This document shows positions 1 to 9,210 of a stretch of 64,000 nt of DNA, one piece after another. The stretch is from Deefgea rivuli DSM 18356 (GTDB lineage Bacteria; Pseudomonadota; Gammaproteobacteria; Burkholderiales; Chitinibacteraceae). The stretch covers positions 1-64,000 of the forward strand of contig NZ_JHVM01000012.1 in assembly GCF_000620145.1 (NCBI RefSeq). Reading direction: 5' to 3'. Position numbers and translations under genes: made by a program. The number at the start of each line of letters is the position of its first letter. Position 1 is the stretch's first letter. The notes under the pieces were generated by a model. That model made no database searches. It worked only from the letters and a program-made list of their open reading frames with translations, and had not been told where the DNA came from.

Positions 1-175
1 AACAAAAATACTTAAATAGTGTTGATTGGTGTGTAGTATAATTACTTCTTCTATTGAATTCGAGTTAGCGCTGTAGGCTGATTGCGGAGATGAGACATGA
101 AAATGTTTAAATCGAGCGAAAAGCAGAATGCGATAACTCTCGTGTAACTCGCAAGAGTTGCATCAGACAAGTTTT
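1..175 (+). other. Probable 23S-5S rRNA internal spacer
   Basis: These bases lie directly before the 5S rRNA gene and show no open reading frame of their own with a ribosome binding site. The stretch is AT-rich at first and ends in a short inverted repeat (cagacaa / ttgtctg, about 164-181) that runs into the 5S 5' end and could be an RNase processing stem. Being upstream of 5S on the same strand, it is most simply the 23S-5S spacer. The 23S 3' end itself is not recognisable here, so this is inference. Confidence 0.5.
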
Positions 176-291
176 TGTCTGGCGACCATAGCGAGGTGGT
201 CCCACTCCTTCCCATCCCGAACAGGACAGTGAAACACCTCAGCGCCGATGATAGTGCGGATTGCCCGTGTGAAAGTAGGTCATTGCCAGAC
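176..291 (+). rRNA. 5S ribosomal RNA
   Basis: A 116-base stretch with the classic proteobacterial 5S layout. It opens with tgtctggcgaccatagcg, has the conserved block ggtcccactccttcccatcc, the central cccgaacag, and gtgaaac. It closes with cattgccagac, which pairs with the opening gtctggcga to form helix I. It is the last gene of an rRNA operon whose 16S and 23S genes lie outside the window to the left. A rho-independent terminator follows after about 15 bases. The exact ends may be off by one or two bases. Confidence 0.95.
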
Positions 292-306
292 TCCCCTTTA
301 AGTAAG

Positions 307-336
307 AAGCCCGATTCGAAAGAGTCGGGCTTTTTG
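307..336 (+). terminator. rRNA operon terminator
   Basis: An 11-bp stem (307-317 with 322-332, one G-U type mismatch) closes a GAAA tetraloop and runs into a T tract (about 331-335). It sits just after the 5S gene, as expected for the end of an rRNA operon. Confidence 0.9.
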
Positions 337-387
337 CTGTCCGCGAGAAACGCGAGATCAAGGATAGCCAATAGTATTGCTCGCTAA

Positions 388-725
388 GTAATAAATAGAA
401 AGACCTGCAGTGATATACCCTTTGATATTTTTACTCGATTGTTTGTAAAGCATTGTGCATCATTGGTATTTGCACCCGTATACTCGATGTATTTGATACG
501 GCTTTCATACTGGCGGTGTGGTGACAGTGGTATTGCAATAGTTTAGTGTGTTGCTGGGGTGTATATAAATAGACGTAGTGGATGTATCTGCTTAAAGACT
601 CTGCTAAAGATAGGTTCTAGATAAATACCTGTCGATTTCTGAGCCGATTTATACACTTAGTATGTGGATGCGATAGACCGCTGAGATGTTTTTATTGTGC
701 TTTCGGTCAAAGCTAGGTGCGATTG
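388..725. other. Gene-free stretch after the rRNA operon
   Basis: About 340 bases without a supportable gene. No start codon with a Shine-Dalgarno sequence leads to a reading frame of useful length, and I see no tRNA, no strong hairpin and none of the dispersed repeats found elsewhere in the window. It probably holds the promoter of the GIY-YIG gene. Confidence 0.5.
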
Positions 726-1058
726 ATGACGAGTTGGTTTGTGTATATTTTAAATTGTCGTGGTGGCCGCTTGTACACTGGCGTGGCGCTGGATGTTGAG
801 CGGCGTTTTGCGCAGCATTTGGCGGGTAAAGGCGCACGTTTTACGCGGGCATTTCCGCCGGATTCCATTTTAGTGAGCTGGTGTTGTGCGAATCGACGTG
901 TCGCTTTGCAGCTTGAATATGCGATTAAGCAGTTGAGCGCGCCGCAAAAGCAGGCATTGATTGCAGGGCAGAGCGTTAAATTATCGAGCCAATTGGTGCT
1001 AGAGCACGGCGTTTGGTGCGAACCGTGCTCTGCGATTGAAGCGGAATGTATTTCGTGA
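726..1058 (+). CDS. GIY-YIG nuclease-fold protein (YhbQ/UPF0213-like)
   Basis: A 110-residue single-domain protein of the small GIY-YIG family. The N-terminus carries the family signature: VYI at residues 6-8 in place of GIY, then LYTGV near residues 16-20 in place of YIG, followed by the conserved arginine and FAQHLAGKGARFTR. The middle matches the YhbQ pattern ending in E-x-x-IKQL. Family members are structure-specific or DNA-repair nucleases, but YhbQ-type proteins are poorly characterised, so the substrate is unknown. I chose ATG 726 rather than GTG 717 because the TAGG at 714-717 is well spaced from 726. The gene is tail-to-tail with ampG, only two bases apart, with no clear terminator between them. 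Confidence 0.85.
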   Translation: MTSWFVYILNCRGGRLYTGVALDVERRFAQHLAGKGARFTRAFPPDSILVSWCCANRRVALQLEYAIKQLSAPQKQALIAGQSVKLSSQLVLEHGVWCEPCSAIEAECIS

Positions 1059-1060
1059 TT

Positions 1061-2302
1061 TTAGTGTTTTTGATCAAGCTGTTCGATGGTGCTGCGCAGC
1101 CAGCAAACGAGCAATAATCCCGGAATGGCGATCAGTGCCGAGACCACAAAGAAGTTTGCCCAGCCGAGCGCAACGACTAAATAGCCTGAAGCAGGTCCAA
1201 CGTAGACGCGGCCAAATGAGGCTAAAGCTGACAATAGTGCGTATTGCGTAGCGGTAAAATTGGGGTTGCATAAGCTCATTAATAGCGCGACGGCGGCGGT
1301 GGTGCCCATGCCGCCGGCTAAATTCTCTGCGCTAATTGCGAAGAGTAAGAGCGTAACGTCAGGGCTGCCGTGAATCGCAATTAACCAATAACCTAAATTC
1401 GTGAAGGCTTGCAGCACACCAAAAATCAGCAAAGAGCGGAATAATCCCCAGCGCAGCATCAAAACTGCACCCGCAAAGCCGCCGATCAAGGTCGCGATCA
1501 GGCCGAAAACTTTGTACGCTTGGCCGATGATGGATTTGCTGTAACCCATATCCAGTAGAAATTTGGTCGATAAACTACCGGCAAATGCGTCGCCGAGTTT
1601 GTAGCCGATGACCAGTGCCAATAAAATCCATGCGCCTTTGCGCGAGAAAAACTCTTTTAATGGTTCAACAATCGCTTCGCCCAAGGTTTTTGGCTGCTGT
1701 ATTTGTAAGCTAGGTTCGGGCGACATAAAGGTAATCAGCGCCATTGTGCCCATTAAGCCTGCCATCACCAGATAAGTTTGTTCCCACGTTAAATAGCCGT
1801 CAGCCAGAATGAGTGCGATTGCGCCAGACGTCAACATCGCCATTCGATAACCAAACACGCCAACCGCCGCACCCGCGCCCCGCTCGTCGCTGTGCAGTAC
1901 TTCGGTGCGATAGGCATCGATAACGACGTCTTGCGTCGCCGAGAAGAAAGCAATCAGCACCGCCAGCATGGCGAAAGTGGCTAAATGCGTTTTGGGATCG
2001 AGGCCACTCATTGCGGCGATGGTCAGCGCGAGCGCGATTTGGCTGATTAAAATCCAGCCACGGCGGCGACCCAGAAAGGGCATCGGGAAGCGGTCAACTA
2101 AGGGCGACCAGAGAAATTTCCACGTATACGGTTGGCCAACCAGCGTAAACCAGCCTATGGTTTTGATGTCTAGCCCAGCATCAGACAACCACGCTTGCAG
2201 CGTTGAGCCAGTTAAGGCTAAAGGTAGGCCAGAGGCAAAACCCAGCAACATCGCTGCGCAAATACGGCGGTTATTAAAAACAGCTAAATACTTTGAAAAC
2301 AT
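1061..2302 (-). CDS. ampG: AmpG-type muropeptide permease (MFS)
   Basis: A 413-residue major facilitator superfamily protein with about 12 hydrophobic segments. AmpG imports GlcNAc-anhydroMurNAc peptides from the periplasm through the inner membrane for cell-wall recycling and, in many species, for ampC induction. Family marks visible here are GFASGLPLALTGSTLQAWL at residues 21-39, WSPLVDR near 65-71, LGRRRGW near 77-83 and ATQDVVIDAYRTEVL at 122-136. It matches the shorter AmpG form without the two extra C-terminal helices of the E. coli protein. The start ATG at 2302 is preceded by an AGAG-type site. The gene lies alone, followed on the same strand side by a dispersed repeat and xthA upstream. 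Confidence 0.92.
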   Translation of the reverse strand: MFSKYLAVFNNRRICAAMLLGFASGLPLALTGSTLQAWLSDAGLDIKTIGWFTLVGQPYTWKFLWSPLVDRFPMPFLGRRRGWILISQIALALTIAAMSGLDPKTHLATFAMLAVLIAFFSATQDVVIDAYRTEVLHSDERGAGAAVGVFGYRMAMLTSGAIALILADGYLTWEQTYLVMAGLMGTMALITFMSPEPSLQIQQPKTLGEAIVEPLKEFFSRKGAWILLALVIGYKLGDAFAGSLSTKFLLDMGYSKSIIGQAYKVFGLIATLIGGFAGAVLMLRWGLFRSLLIFGVLQAFTNLGYWLIAIHGSPDVTLLLFAISAENLAGGMGTTAAVALLMSLCNPNFTATQYALLSALASFGRVYVGPASGYLVVALGWANFFVVSALIAIPGLLLVCWLRSTIEQLDQKH

Positions 2303-2370
2303 GGGTATTGCTCTCTAGGGCTTAATTAATAATTGCCAGAAGGCAATACCTGCTTAAACAAAAATCCTCA

Positions 2371-2447
2371 CGCATCGAGGCTTTTCTCGCCGTACGATTG
2401 CTACTATCTTCGACTTTACGCCTTGCGTGCAAACTTTTGTACGATGA
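2371..2447 (-). repeat. GCAAGGCG-type dispersed repeat, diverged copy
   Basis: Read on the minus strand this stretch runs tacaaaagtttgcacgcaag, then a GTCGAAGATAGTA block and a GCGAGAAAAGCC block. The same ordered blocks occur in the copies at 3286-3403 and 61978-62078. It fills the short gap between xthA and ampG. It is the most diverged copy. Confidence 0.5.
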
Positions 2448-2448
2448 C

Positions 2449-3222
2449 TTATAGGGTGTAGTCGTAGTCGACGATTAATGGCGCATGATCCGAGAATTTC
2501 TCATCTTTATAAATGCTGGCCTGCATCGCCAGTGCAGCGAGTTTGGGTGTGGCGATTTGGTAATCAATGCGCCAGCCGACGTCTTTGGCGTAGGCTTGGC
2601 CACGATTGCTCCACCAAGTGTAACCGGGGATTTCTGGGTAGAGCGTGCGCCAGACGTCGACCCATTTTAGTTCGCTGAGCATTTTGCTAAACCATGCGCG
2701 CTCTTCAGGTAGGAAGCCGGAATTCTTCCGATTGCCTTTCCAGTTTTTCAAGTCGATCTCGTTGTGCGCAATATTCCAGTCGCCCATGATGATGACTTCG
2801 CGGCCCGATGCAGCCAGCTCGGCCAAACGTGGCCAGAAATGCTCAAGGAATTGAAATTTCACCGCTTGTCGTTCTTCGGATGATGATCCCGACGGTAGGT
2901 ACAGCGAAATGATGGATAGGCTGCCAAATTGAACTTCCAGATAGCGGCCTTCAAAGTCGATATCTTCAATACCTAAACCGACGATAACGGCATCAGGTTG
3001 ACTGCGGCAATACAGGCCAACACCGCTATAACCTTTTTTCTCGGCGTAGTGAAAATAGCCGTAAAGCCCTTCTGGATTTTGCATCTCGGGGCTGAGGTCA
3101 GACGCCTGTGCTTTCAATTCCTGCACCCCAACCACATCGGCGTCTTGCGCCGCCAGCCAAGTGAAAAAGCCTTTGGTCGTGGCTGAACGAATACCGTTGA
3201 GGTTGGCAGAAATGATGCGCAC
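2449..3222 (-). CDS. xthA: Exodeoxyribonuclease III
   Basis: A 257-residue member of the exonuclease/endonuclease/phosphatase family. ExoIII is the major AP endonuclease and 3'-5' exonuclease of base excision repair in the cytoplasm. Visible active-site elements are SANLNGIRS at residues 5-13, VQELK with the metal-binding Glu35, [12 protein letters not shown] in the middle, and [11 protein letters not shown] at the C-terminus. The start is GTG 3222, where the conserved protein begins ([10 protein letters not shown]) and an AAGGA site lies at the right distance. The frame stays open a further 330 bases upstream, but that extension only reads through the dispersed repeat in front of pyrE. It is divergent from pyrE. 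Confidence 0.95.
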   Translation of the reverse strand: MRIISANLNGIRSATTKGFFTWLAAQDADVVGVQELKAQASDLSPEMQNPEGLYGYFHYAEKKGYSGVGLYCRSQPDAVIVGLGIEDIDFEGRYLEVQFGSLSIISLYLPSGSSSEERQAVKFQFLEHFWPRLAELAASGREVIIMGDWNIAHNEIDLKNWKGNRKNSGFLPEERAWFSKMLSELKWVDVWRTLYPEIPGYTWWSNRGQAYAKDVGWRIDYQIATPKLAALAMQASIYKDEKFSDHAPLIVDYDYTL

Positions 3223-3285
3223 GGAGAGAAATCCTTGTTCAAGGGTGATATGCTTCGGGGTTATATTTAAATCAAGTAGTAAAGC

Positions 3286-3403
3286 AATAAGTTTTGGCCT
3301 AAGGCCACCTAGTCTTGCAGCGTTGTCTAGCTTTGCTGTACTAAAAGTACTGTCTTTGGCTTCGACGCCTTGCAATAAAACTTTTGCACAGGTACTTAAC
3401 ATT
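3286..3403 (-). repeat. GCAAGGCGTCGAAGCC dispersed repeat
   Basis: On the minus strand this reads tgcaaaagttttattgcaag, GGCGTCGAAGCC, a GACAGTAC...GTAC hairpin, GACAACGC and AGGTGGCCTTAGGCC, ending in a mirror of the opening AAAAGTTTT. Related copies are at 2371-2447, 21394-21511 and 61978-62078. It lies between the divergent genes xthA and pyrE, so it is inside the pyrE upstream region. It stays open in one frame, reading [19 protein letters not shown]. Confidence 0.8.
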
Positions 3404-3421
3404 TTAGAGGGATTCTTCCGC

Positions 3422-4063
3422 ATGACCGACTTTCGCCGCGACTTCATCCAATTTGCTGTAGATAGCCAAGTACTCTGTTTTGGCGATTTTATCACCAAAG
3501 CGGGCCGTGCTTCGCCGTACTTTTTTAATGCTGGATTATTTAGCGACGGCACGTCTGTCGGCGAATTGGCGCGTTTTTATGCGCAAGCGGCACTGGCATC
3601 TGGCGTGGCGTTCGATATTTTGTTTGGACCGGCCTATAAAGGAATTGTGTTGGCGTCAAGCACGGCGGTGGCTTTGGCTAATGCGGGTCACAATGTACCG
3701 TTTGTGTTTAATCGCAAAGAAGCCAAAGATCACGGTGAAGGCGGCGTTCTCGTTGGCGCACCACTGAAAGGTCGAGTGATGATTATCGATGATGTGATTT
3801 CGGCCGGTACATCAGTGCGTGAATCAGTGAAGATTATTCGCGATGCTGGCGCAGAGCCTGCGGGCGTGTTGATTGCGCTGGATCGGATGGAACGCGGTCA
3901 AGGCGCGCTGTCGGCAGTGCAAGAAGTGGAGCAATCTGTTGGTATTCCGGTGATTCCAATTGCTAGCTTGCAAGATTTATTGGGTTTTCTTGCCGAGAAA
4001 GAGGGAATGACTGACAATCTCTCCCGTGTGCAAAATTACCGTAATCAATACGGTATTGAATAA
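3422..4063 (+). CDS. pyrE: Orotate phosphoribosyltransferase
   Basis: A 213-residue enzyme that joins orotate to PRPP to give OMP, the fifth step of de novo pyrimidine synthesis. It is the usual length of the E. coli type. Visible marks are the orotate-binding [16 protein letters not shown] near residues 23-38, GPAYKG at 69-74, the catalytic loop [13 protein letters not shown] at 96-108 and the PRPP loop [11 protein letters not shown] at 121-131. The start ATG 3422 has an AGAGGG site about 10 bases upstream. The frame is open to 3161 but the extra part is antisense to xthA and crosses a repeat. A DUF4124 gene follows after 14 bases and may be co-transcribed. Confidence 0.95.
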   Translation: MTDFRRDFIQFAVDSQVLCFGDFITKAGRASPYFFNAGLFSDGTSVGELARFYAQAALASGVAFDILFGPAYKGIVLASSTAVALANAGHNVPFVFNRKEAKDHGEGGVLVGAPLKGRVMIIDDVISAGTSVRESVKIIRDAGAEPAGVLIALDRMERGQGALSAVQEVEQSVGIPVIPIASLQDLLGFLAEKEGMTDNLSRVQNYRNQYGIE

Positions 4064-4077
4064 TTGAAAGGGCGGCT

Positions 4078-4665
4078 ATGCGTTTTGCGTATGTGTTGAT
4101 GTTAAGTTTACTTTGTCCGCTAACGTATGCGGCGAGTGTCTATCGCTGGGTCGATGAAACGGGCAAAGTCCAATACAGCGATAAGCCACCCGTTGGCCAA
4201 TCCAAAACGCTAAAGGAATTGGATAAGTCAGGTCGTGTCCGCAAGGGTGACGAACAATTACTTTCGCCAGTAGAAAAAGCCGCCTTGGAAGAAAAAAACC
4301 GCATTGAACAAGAGCGCCGTCGCGCGGATAAGGCGTTGCTACAGTCGTTTTCTAAGACCAGCGAAATTGATTTATTGCGGGACCGACAAATTGAAGCGGT
4401 CGAGGCTGGTATTCAAACGAATCAATTACGTCGGACAACGATTGCGAAACGTGCCGGACAGCAGCAGGAGCAATTGCAACGTCTGCAGAAGGCGAAGCGA
4501 CCAATTCCTGCGGATTTACAGGCAGAGATGGATGTAAGCCGTAAAGAAATTGATGATATTGATAAGGCGATTGCTGGGCAGCAGAGCGATATTGAGCTGA
4601 TTAAAGAGCGCGCAGTAGCGCAGAAAAAACGCTTTTTGGAGCTTAAAAGCGTACAGCCCAATTAA
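4078..4665 (+). CDS. DUF4124 periplasmic coiled-coil protein
   Basis: A 195-residue protein with an N-terminal signal peptide (hydrophobic residues 5-18, probable cleavage after AYA/A near 19). Next comes a DUF4124 motif, YRWVDETGKVQYSDKPP, at about residues 22-38. The rest is a long charged helical part rich in Glu, Gln, Arg and Lys, predicted by eye to form coiled coil from about 65 to 190. DUF4124 proteins are envelope proteins of unknown function in beta- and gammaproteobacteria. It starts 14 bases after pyrE and is probably in the same transcript. No enzymatic role can be assigned. Confidence 0.8.
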   Translation: MRFAYVLMLSLLCPLTYAASVYRWVDETGKVQYSDKPPVGQSKTLKELDKSGRVRKGDEQLLSPVEKAALEEKNRIEQERRRADKALLQSFSKTSEIDLLRDRQIEAVEAGIQTNQLRRTTIAKRAGQQQEQLQRLQKAKRPIPADLQAEMDVSRKEIDDIDKAIAGQQSDIELIKERAVAQKKRFLELKSVQPN

Positions 4666-4785
4666 GCCGCAGTTTGCGCTGCCACAAATGGGCTGGGCAT
4701 GAATCGCTCTATGCTGCGGGTTTTACCGTGTTTGAAAATATGGGCAGTAATGTCAAAATTCCTCCTTTATAAGAAGTAAGCAAAA

Positions 4786-5565
4786 ATGACAGAACAAAAT
4801 ACGCAAATACGTGCGGTACTCGGCATCGATATTGGGGGGACGGGCATCAAAGGTGCGCCGGTCAATATTGATACCGGTGAGTTTTTAGCTGAGCGCCATC
4901 GAATTGAAACGCCGCAACCGGCCACGCCTGAGGCGGTCGGTCAGGTTGTAAAGGCGCTGGTAGAGCACTTTAACTGGACGGGGCCGATAGGCTGTACTTT
5001 CCCTGCGATTGTGCACAATGGCATGACGATGTCGGCGGCCAATGTCGACCAAAGTTGGATTAATGCACCAGCACAAGACATTTTGGCTAAGGCTGTCGGC
5101 CTGCCTTTGGTGCTACTGAATGATGCCGATGCCGCGGGTTTGGCGGAAGTGGTATTTGGTGCTGCAAAGGGCCGGGGCGGTAAGACGATTGTGATTACCT
5201 TGGGTACAGGCATTGGCAGCGCGCTGATTGTCGATGGTAAATTGATTAGCAACACTGAATTTGGTCATTTGATTTTCCCAAAAAATGAAATTGCCGAGAA
5301 ATATTGCTCTGCCAAAGTCAAAGAAGAAACGGATATGAAGTGGGGCGAATTTACTGAACGCCTGAATAAATATCTGCTGCATCTCCAACTGCTGTTTTCG
5401 CCAGATTTTATGATTATTGGTGGCGGAATTAGTAAAAAGCATGAGAAATTTATTCCAGATTTGAAAGACTTGCGCTTTGAAGTCGTTCCGGCGGATTTGA
5501 AAAATGATGCCGGTATCGTCGGTGCCGCCTTAGAAGCAGCGCGTTGCAATGGCCTAAAGGCGTGA
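4786..5565 (+). CDS. ppgK: Polyphosphate glucokinase (ROK family)
   Basis: A 259-residue cytoplasmic kinase that phosphorylates glucose using inorganic polyphosphate (and often ATP). The N-terminus has the phosphate-binding [12 protein letters not shown] at about residues 12-23. The catalytic region has [11 protein letters not shown] near residues 111-121, followed by [18 protein letters not shown] and the TEFGH motif. It lacks the CxCGxxGC zinc site of classical ROK sugar kinases and ends in a [14 protein letters not shown] block, as PpgK proteins do. It stands alone, with a weak AAGAAG site in front and a terminator behind. A polyphosphate kinase (ppk1) lies 16 kb downstream. The alternative, a plain ATP glucokinase of the same family, cannot be excluded from sequence alone. 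Confidence 0.85.
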   Translation: MTEQNTQIRAVLGIDIGGTGIKGAPVNIDTGEFLAERHRIETPQPATPEAVGQVVKALVEHFNWTGPIGCTFPAIVHNGMTMSAANVDQSWINAPAQDILAKAVGLPLVLLNDADAAGLAEVVFGAAKGRGGKTIVITLGTGIGSALIVDGKLISNTEFGHLIFPKNEIAEKYCSAKVKEETDMKWGEFTERLNKYLLHLQLLFSPDFMIIGGGISKKHEKFIPDLKDLRFEVVPADLKNDAGIVGAALEAARCNGLKA

Positions 5566-5586
5566 AGCAAATTGCGGCATGACATT

Positions 5587-5616
5587 AAAAACGCTCAGCT
5601 TGTGCTGGGCGTTTTG
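5587..5616 (+). terminator. Terminator after ppgK
   Basis: A stem of about 12 bp (aaaacgctcagc with gctgggcgtttt, one G-U pair) closes a TTGT-type loop and ends in GTTTTG. It is 22 bases after the ppgK stop codon. It insulates ppgK from mnmG. Confidence 0.75.
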
Positions 5617-5728
5617 CATTTTGGGCGCTAGGCGGAGTAAATTTTCCTTTGAAAAGCAGTGAATAACTCGCGCAAGTCTCTGTTTTGCCTTAAAATATTC
5701 GCCCTTTGCCTTTATTTGGAAGTGCGCC

Positions 5729-7645
5729 ATGCGCTATCCCGTTCGATATGATGTGATTGTGGTCGGTGGTGGTCACGCCGGCACCGAAGCCGCGCTGGCC
5801 AGCGCCCGGATGGGGCGTAAAACTTTGCTGCTGACGCACAATATTGAAACGCTGGGGCAAATGAGCTGCAATCCGTCAATTGGCGGTATTGGCAAAGGCC
5901 ATTTGGTTAAAGAAGTCGATGCGCTGGGTGGTGCGATGGCGTTGGCGACCGATATGGGAGGGATTCAATTTAAGACGCTCAATGCCAGCAAAGGCCCCGC
6001 CGTACGCGCCACGCGTGCGCAAGCGGATCGGATTTTGTATAAAGCCGCGATTCGCGGCATGCTCGAAAACCAAGAAAACCTCGATATTTTCCAGCAAGCG
6101 GTGGATGACTTGCTGCTTGATGGCGACAAAGTCGTCGGCGCGGTGACGCAAATCGGCATTCAATTTATGGCATCCAGCGTGGTGTTGACGGCAGGGACTT
6201 TTCTCGGCGGCAAGATTCACGTCGGGATGGAGAACTCGGTCGGTGGTCGCGCTGGCGATCCCGCGTCGATTACGCTCTCGCACAAATTGCGCGAACTCAA
6301 TTTACCCGTTGGTCGTTTGAAAACCGGTACGCCACCACGCATCGATGGCCGTACCATCAATTTAGATATTCTCGACATTCAGCCCGGCGATACGCCAGAG
6401 CCAGTGTTCTCTGTGCGCGGTACGCAAGCGATGCATCCCCGCCAAATGCCGTGCTGGATCGCCCACACCAATGAGCGCACGCACGATATTATTCGCTCTG
6501 GCTTTGATCGCAGCCCCATGTTTACCGGCAAAATCGAAGGCGTGGGCCCACGTTATTGCCCAAGTATTGAAGACAAAATCAATCGTTTTGCCGATAAAGA
6601 CAGCCATCAAATTTTCCTTGAGCCTGAAGGCTTAACGACGCACGAGTTTTATCCGAACGGGATTTCAACCAGCTTGCCGTTTGATATTCAATTGGCGGCG
6701 GTTCAGTCTATGGTTGGCTTGGAAAATGCGCGGATTATTCGTCCGGGCTATGCAATTGAATACGATTATTTTGATCCACGCGCCTTAAAAAATAGTTTTG
6801 AATCTAAAGCGATTGCGGGGCTGTTTTTTGCTGGGCAAATTAACGGTACAACGGGCTACGAAGAAGCTGCAGCGCAAGGCTTGTTTGCCGGTTTGAATGC
6901 AGCCTTGTACGCGCGTGATGAAGCGCCGTGGTGCCCGGGTCGTGAAGAGGCCTATATCGGGGTATTGGTCGACGATCTAGTTAGCAAGGGCGTTACTGAG
7001 CCATACCGTATGTTTACGAGTCGCGCCGAATTCCGCCTGCAATTGCGCGAAGACAATGCTGATTTGCGGTTGACTGAACATGGCCGTCGTTTGGGCTTGG
7101 TGGGTGATGCACAATGGCAGGCATTTGAAATCAAGCGCGAAGCGGTCGCCCTAGAATTGGAGCGCATCAAATCAACGTGGGTGAATCCGAAGATTCTCGC
7201 GGCCTCTGAGGCTGAGCGTGTGCTCGGAAAAGCAATTGAGCGTGAATACACCTTGGCCGAACTCTTGCGCCGCCCAGAAGTGACTTATGAAAGCTTGATG
7301 ACGCTCGATGTTGCTGGACCCGGCGTTACGGACGAGAAAGTCGCCGAGCAAATCGAAATTCAGGTTAAATATCAAGGTTACATCGAACGGCAACAGTTTG
7401 AAGTCGCAAAACGCGATACGCTAGAGGATGTGGCGCTGCCAGCTGATTTTGATTACAGCGTGGTGTCTGGTCTATCCAAAGAAATTCAGCAAAAACTCAG
7501 CACACAGCGCCCACAAACCTTGGGTTTGGCGTCGCGGATTTCGGGCGTAACGCCGGCCGCGTTGGCGCTGTTGGTCGTTTATTTAAAGAAAAGCCAGTTG
7601 GTCGCAGCGAGCCAGCGGATACAAAATACAGAGGAAGCGAAATGA
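5729..7645 (+). CDS. mnmG: tRNA uridine-5-carboxymethylaminomethyl synthesis enzyme MnmG
   Basis: A 638-residue FAD protein which, with MnmE, installs the carboxymethylaminomethyl group on U34 of certain tRNAs. The FAD-binding motif [12 protein letters not shown] is at residues 11-22, and [12 protein letters not shown] with conserved Cys47 at 47-58. The second conserved cysteine motif, [13 protein letters not shown], is near residues 272-284, and [19 protein letters not shown] is near 369-387. The C-terminal helical domain that contacts tRNA and MnmE is complete, and length is typical. It starts the conserved mnmG-rsmG-parA-parB block and overlaps rsmG by four bases, so the two are translationally coupled. 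Confidence 0.97.
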   Translation: MRYPVRYDVIVVGGGHAGTEAALASARMGRKTLLLTHNIETLGQMSCNPSIGGIGKGHLVKEVDALGGAMALATDMGGIQFKTLNASKGPAVRATRAQADRILYKAAIRGMLENQENLDIFQQAVDDLLLDGDKVVGAVTQIGIQFMASSVVLTAGTFLGGKIHVGMENSVGGRAGDPASITLSHKLRELNLPVGRLKTGTPPRIDGRTINLDILDIQPGDTPEPVFSVRGTQAMHPRQMPCWIAHTNERTHDIIRSGFDRSPMFTGKIEGVGPRYCPSIEDKINRFADKDSHQIFLEPEGLTTHEFYPNGISTSLPFDIQLAAVQSMVGLENARIIRPGYAIEYDYFDPRALKNSFESKAIAGLFFAGQINGTTGYEEAAAQGLFAGLNAALYARDEAPWCPGREEAYIGVLVDDLVSKGVTEPYRMFTSRAEFRLQLREDNADLRLTEHGRRLGLVGDAQWQAFEIKREAVALELERIKSTWVNPKILAASEAERVLGKAIEREYTLAELLRRPEVTYESLMTLDVAGPGVTDEKVAEQIEIQVKYQGYIERQQFEVAKRDTLEDVALPADFDYSVVSGLSKEIQQKLSTQRPQTLGLASRISGVTPAALALLVVYLKKSQLVAASQRIQNTEEAK

Positions 7646-8292
7646 GCGTCATCACAGAAAACGGCTTGGCCGACATGTTAGCCAAGGGCTTGGCGGCAAT
7701 GGGTTTGGCGCTGAGCGCTGAGCAACAAGCCAAATTATTGGCCTACGTTGGTTTGCTCGAAAAATGGAATAAAACCTACAGTTTGACGGCGATTCGCGAG
7801 CCAGAACGGATGGTGCCGCATCATTTACTTGATTCTCTCGCGCCTTTGAGCAAGTTGCCAAACCAAGCTTTGCGTATGCTGGATGTCGGTTCGGGCTTTG
7901 GTACGCCCGGCATTCCATTGGCGATTGCGCGCCCCGATTGGCAACTGACTTTGCTCGATTCAAACCATAAAAAAACCACCTTTTTGCGCCAAGCCATTAT
8001 GGAATTGAAGCTGGACAATGTGACGGTAGTGACCGATCGCGTTGAGCTGTATCAGCCAGAAAGTGGCTTTCAAGTGATTACGTCACGGGCATTTTCGGAT
8101 TTGGCGGAGTTTATTCGTTTGACGACGCATCTCTTGGCCGAAGGTGGAGAATGGGCTGCACTGAAAGGGGTATATCCCTATGAGGAAATTGCACTCTTGC
8201 CTACAAGCGTACACGTAGTAGGGGTAGATAGCCTGGCTGTACCGGGTTTAGATGCCGAACGCCATTTGGTGCATGTGGTTAAAGTTGTTTGA
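7642..8292 (+). CDS. rsmG: 16S rRNA (guanine527-N7)-methyltransferase
   Basis: A 216-residue SAM-dependent methyltransferase that makes m7G527 in 16S rRNA. The Rossmann SAM-binding motif [16 protein letters not shown] is at about residues 80-95, and the family block [26 protein letters not shown] lies before it (about 43-68). The [15 protein letters not shown] motif is in the second half. The start codon overlaps the mnmG stop in the ATGA arrangement, with GAGGAAG as ribosome binding site inside the end of mnmG. Length is normal. Loss of RsmG is known to give low-level streptomycin resistance in other bacteria. Confidence 0.96.
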   Translation: MSVITENGLADMLAKGLAAMGLALSAEQQAKLLAYVGLLEKWNKTYSLTAIREPERMVPHHLLDSLAPLSKLPNQALRMLDVGSGFGTPGIPLAIARPDWQLTLLDSNHKKTTFLRQAIMELKLDNVTVVTDRVELYQPESGFQVITSRAFSDLAEFIRLTTHLLAEGGEWAALKGVYPYEEIALLPTSVHVVGVDSLAVPGLDAERHLVHVVKVV

Positions 8293-8341
8293 TCTGTCGG
8301 CTATTCACGCTAAAGCAGTTCACACCTCGATGGGAACGACG

Positions 8342-9127
8342 ATGAAAGTGTTGGCAATTGCGAATCAGAAAGGCGGCGTCGGTAAAACGACGACGGCGGT
8401 GAATTTAGCGGCGAGCTTGGCGCATTTGGGTAAGCGTGTCTTGCTGGTCGATTTGGATCCGCAAGCCAATGCAACGATGGGTTCGGGGATTGATAAGTCC
8501 AAACTCAAGCACTCGACGTATTCGCTATTGCTGGGTCATTCGACGATTACCGAGACGCTGCAGTATTCGGAAAGCGGCGGCTATGATTTGCTGCCTGCAT
8601 CGCGCGATTTGGCCGGCGCTGAGGTGGAGTTGGTTGATGCCACTGAGCGTGAAACACGGTTGAAATCAGCGCTGGCACAAGTCAAAAATAATTACGATTA
8701 CGTCTTGCTTGATTGCCCGCCCGCGCTCAATTTGTTGACGCTCAACGGCCTCGTTGCCGCTGATGCGGTGATGATTCCAATGCAGTGCGAGTACTATGCG
8801 CTCGAAGGCTTGTCCGACTTGGTGAATACATTGCGCCGAATTAAGCAAAATCTGAATAAAAAAATTGAGATCGAAGGCTTGCTACGGACGATGTTTGACC
8901 CACGTTCAACCTTGGCGCAGCAAGTGTCCGAGCAGCTCGTTAAGCATTTCACTAGCAAGCTGTATCACACCGTCATTCCACGCAATGTGCGTTTGGCCGA
9001 AGCGCCGAGCTATGGCCGCCCGATTTTGGCTTACGATAAATCCTCAAAAGGTGCGCAAGCGTATTTGCAGCTCGCTGAAGAAATGCTGGCGCGGCACGAC
9101 GCGCTCGATGCGGTTCCGGTGGTATAA
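8342..9127 (+). CDS. parA: Chromosome partitioning ATPase ParA (Soj)
   Basis: A 261-residue deviant Walker-type ATPase that binds DNA non-specifically and moves ParB-parS complexes during chromosome segregation. The deviant Walker A motif QKGGVGKTT is at residues 9-17, with both the signature lysine (10) and the P-loop lysine (15). LLVDLDPQ follows at about 34-41, and the Walker B-like VLLDCPPALN is in the middle. I chose ATG 8342, where the conserved sequence begins, over earlier in-frame starts that overlap the rsmG end. parB follows after 83 bases, an ordinary chromosomal par arrangement. Confidence 0.96.
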   Translation: MKVLAIANQKGGVGKTTTAVNLAASLAHLGKRVLLVDLDPQANATMGSGIDKSKLKHSTYSLLLGHSTITETLQYSESGGYDLLPASRDLAGAEVELVDATERETRLKSALAQVKNNYDYVLLDCPPALNLLTLNGLVAADAVMIPMQCEYYALEGLSDLVNTLRRIKQNLNKKIEIEGLLRTMFDPRSTLAQQVSEQLVKHFTSKLYHTVIPRNVRLAEAPSYGRPILAYDKSSKGAQAYLQLAEEMLARHDALDAVPVV

Positions 9128-9210
9128 AAACATTCAGTGATACGGAACGCGTTTTGGCGTAGCTCGGTGTCTCTGTGCCTCTGTGGTTCAAGGTTTTAAG
9201 GTTTACATGC

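Noticed and set aside
175-387. Protein of 70 residues over the 5S rRNA gene
   Set aside because: It reads through the 5S rRNA gene and its terminator.
3223-3552. N-terminal extension of exonuclease III
   Set aside because: The extra 110 codons run through a dispersed repeat and overlap the pyrE start. The conserved protein begins at GTG 3222 with an AAGGA site.
5876-6283. Open frames opposite mnmG
   Set aside because: They are shadows of the strongly conserved MnmG frame and have no starts with good ribosome binding sites.
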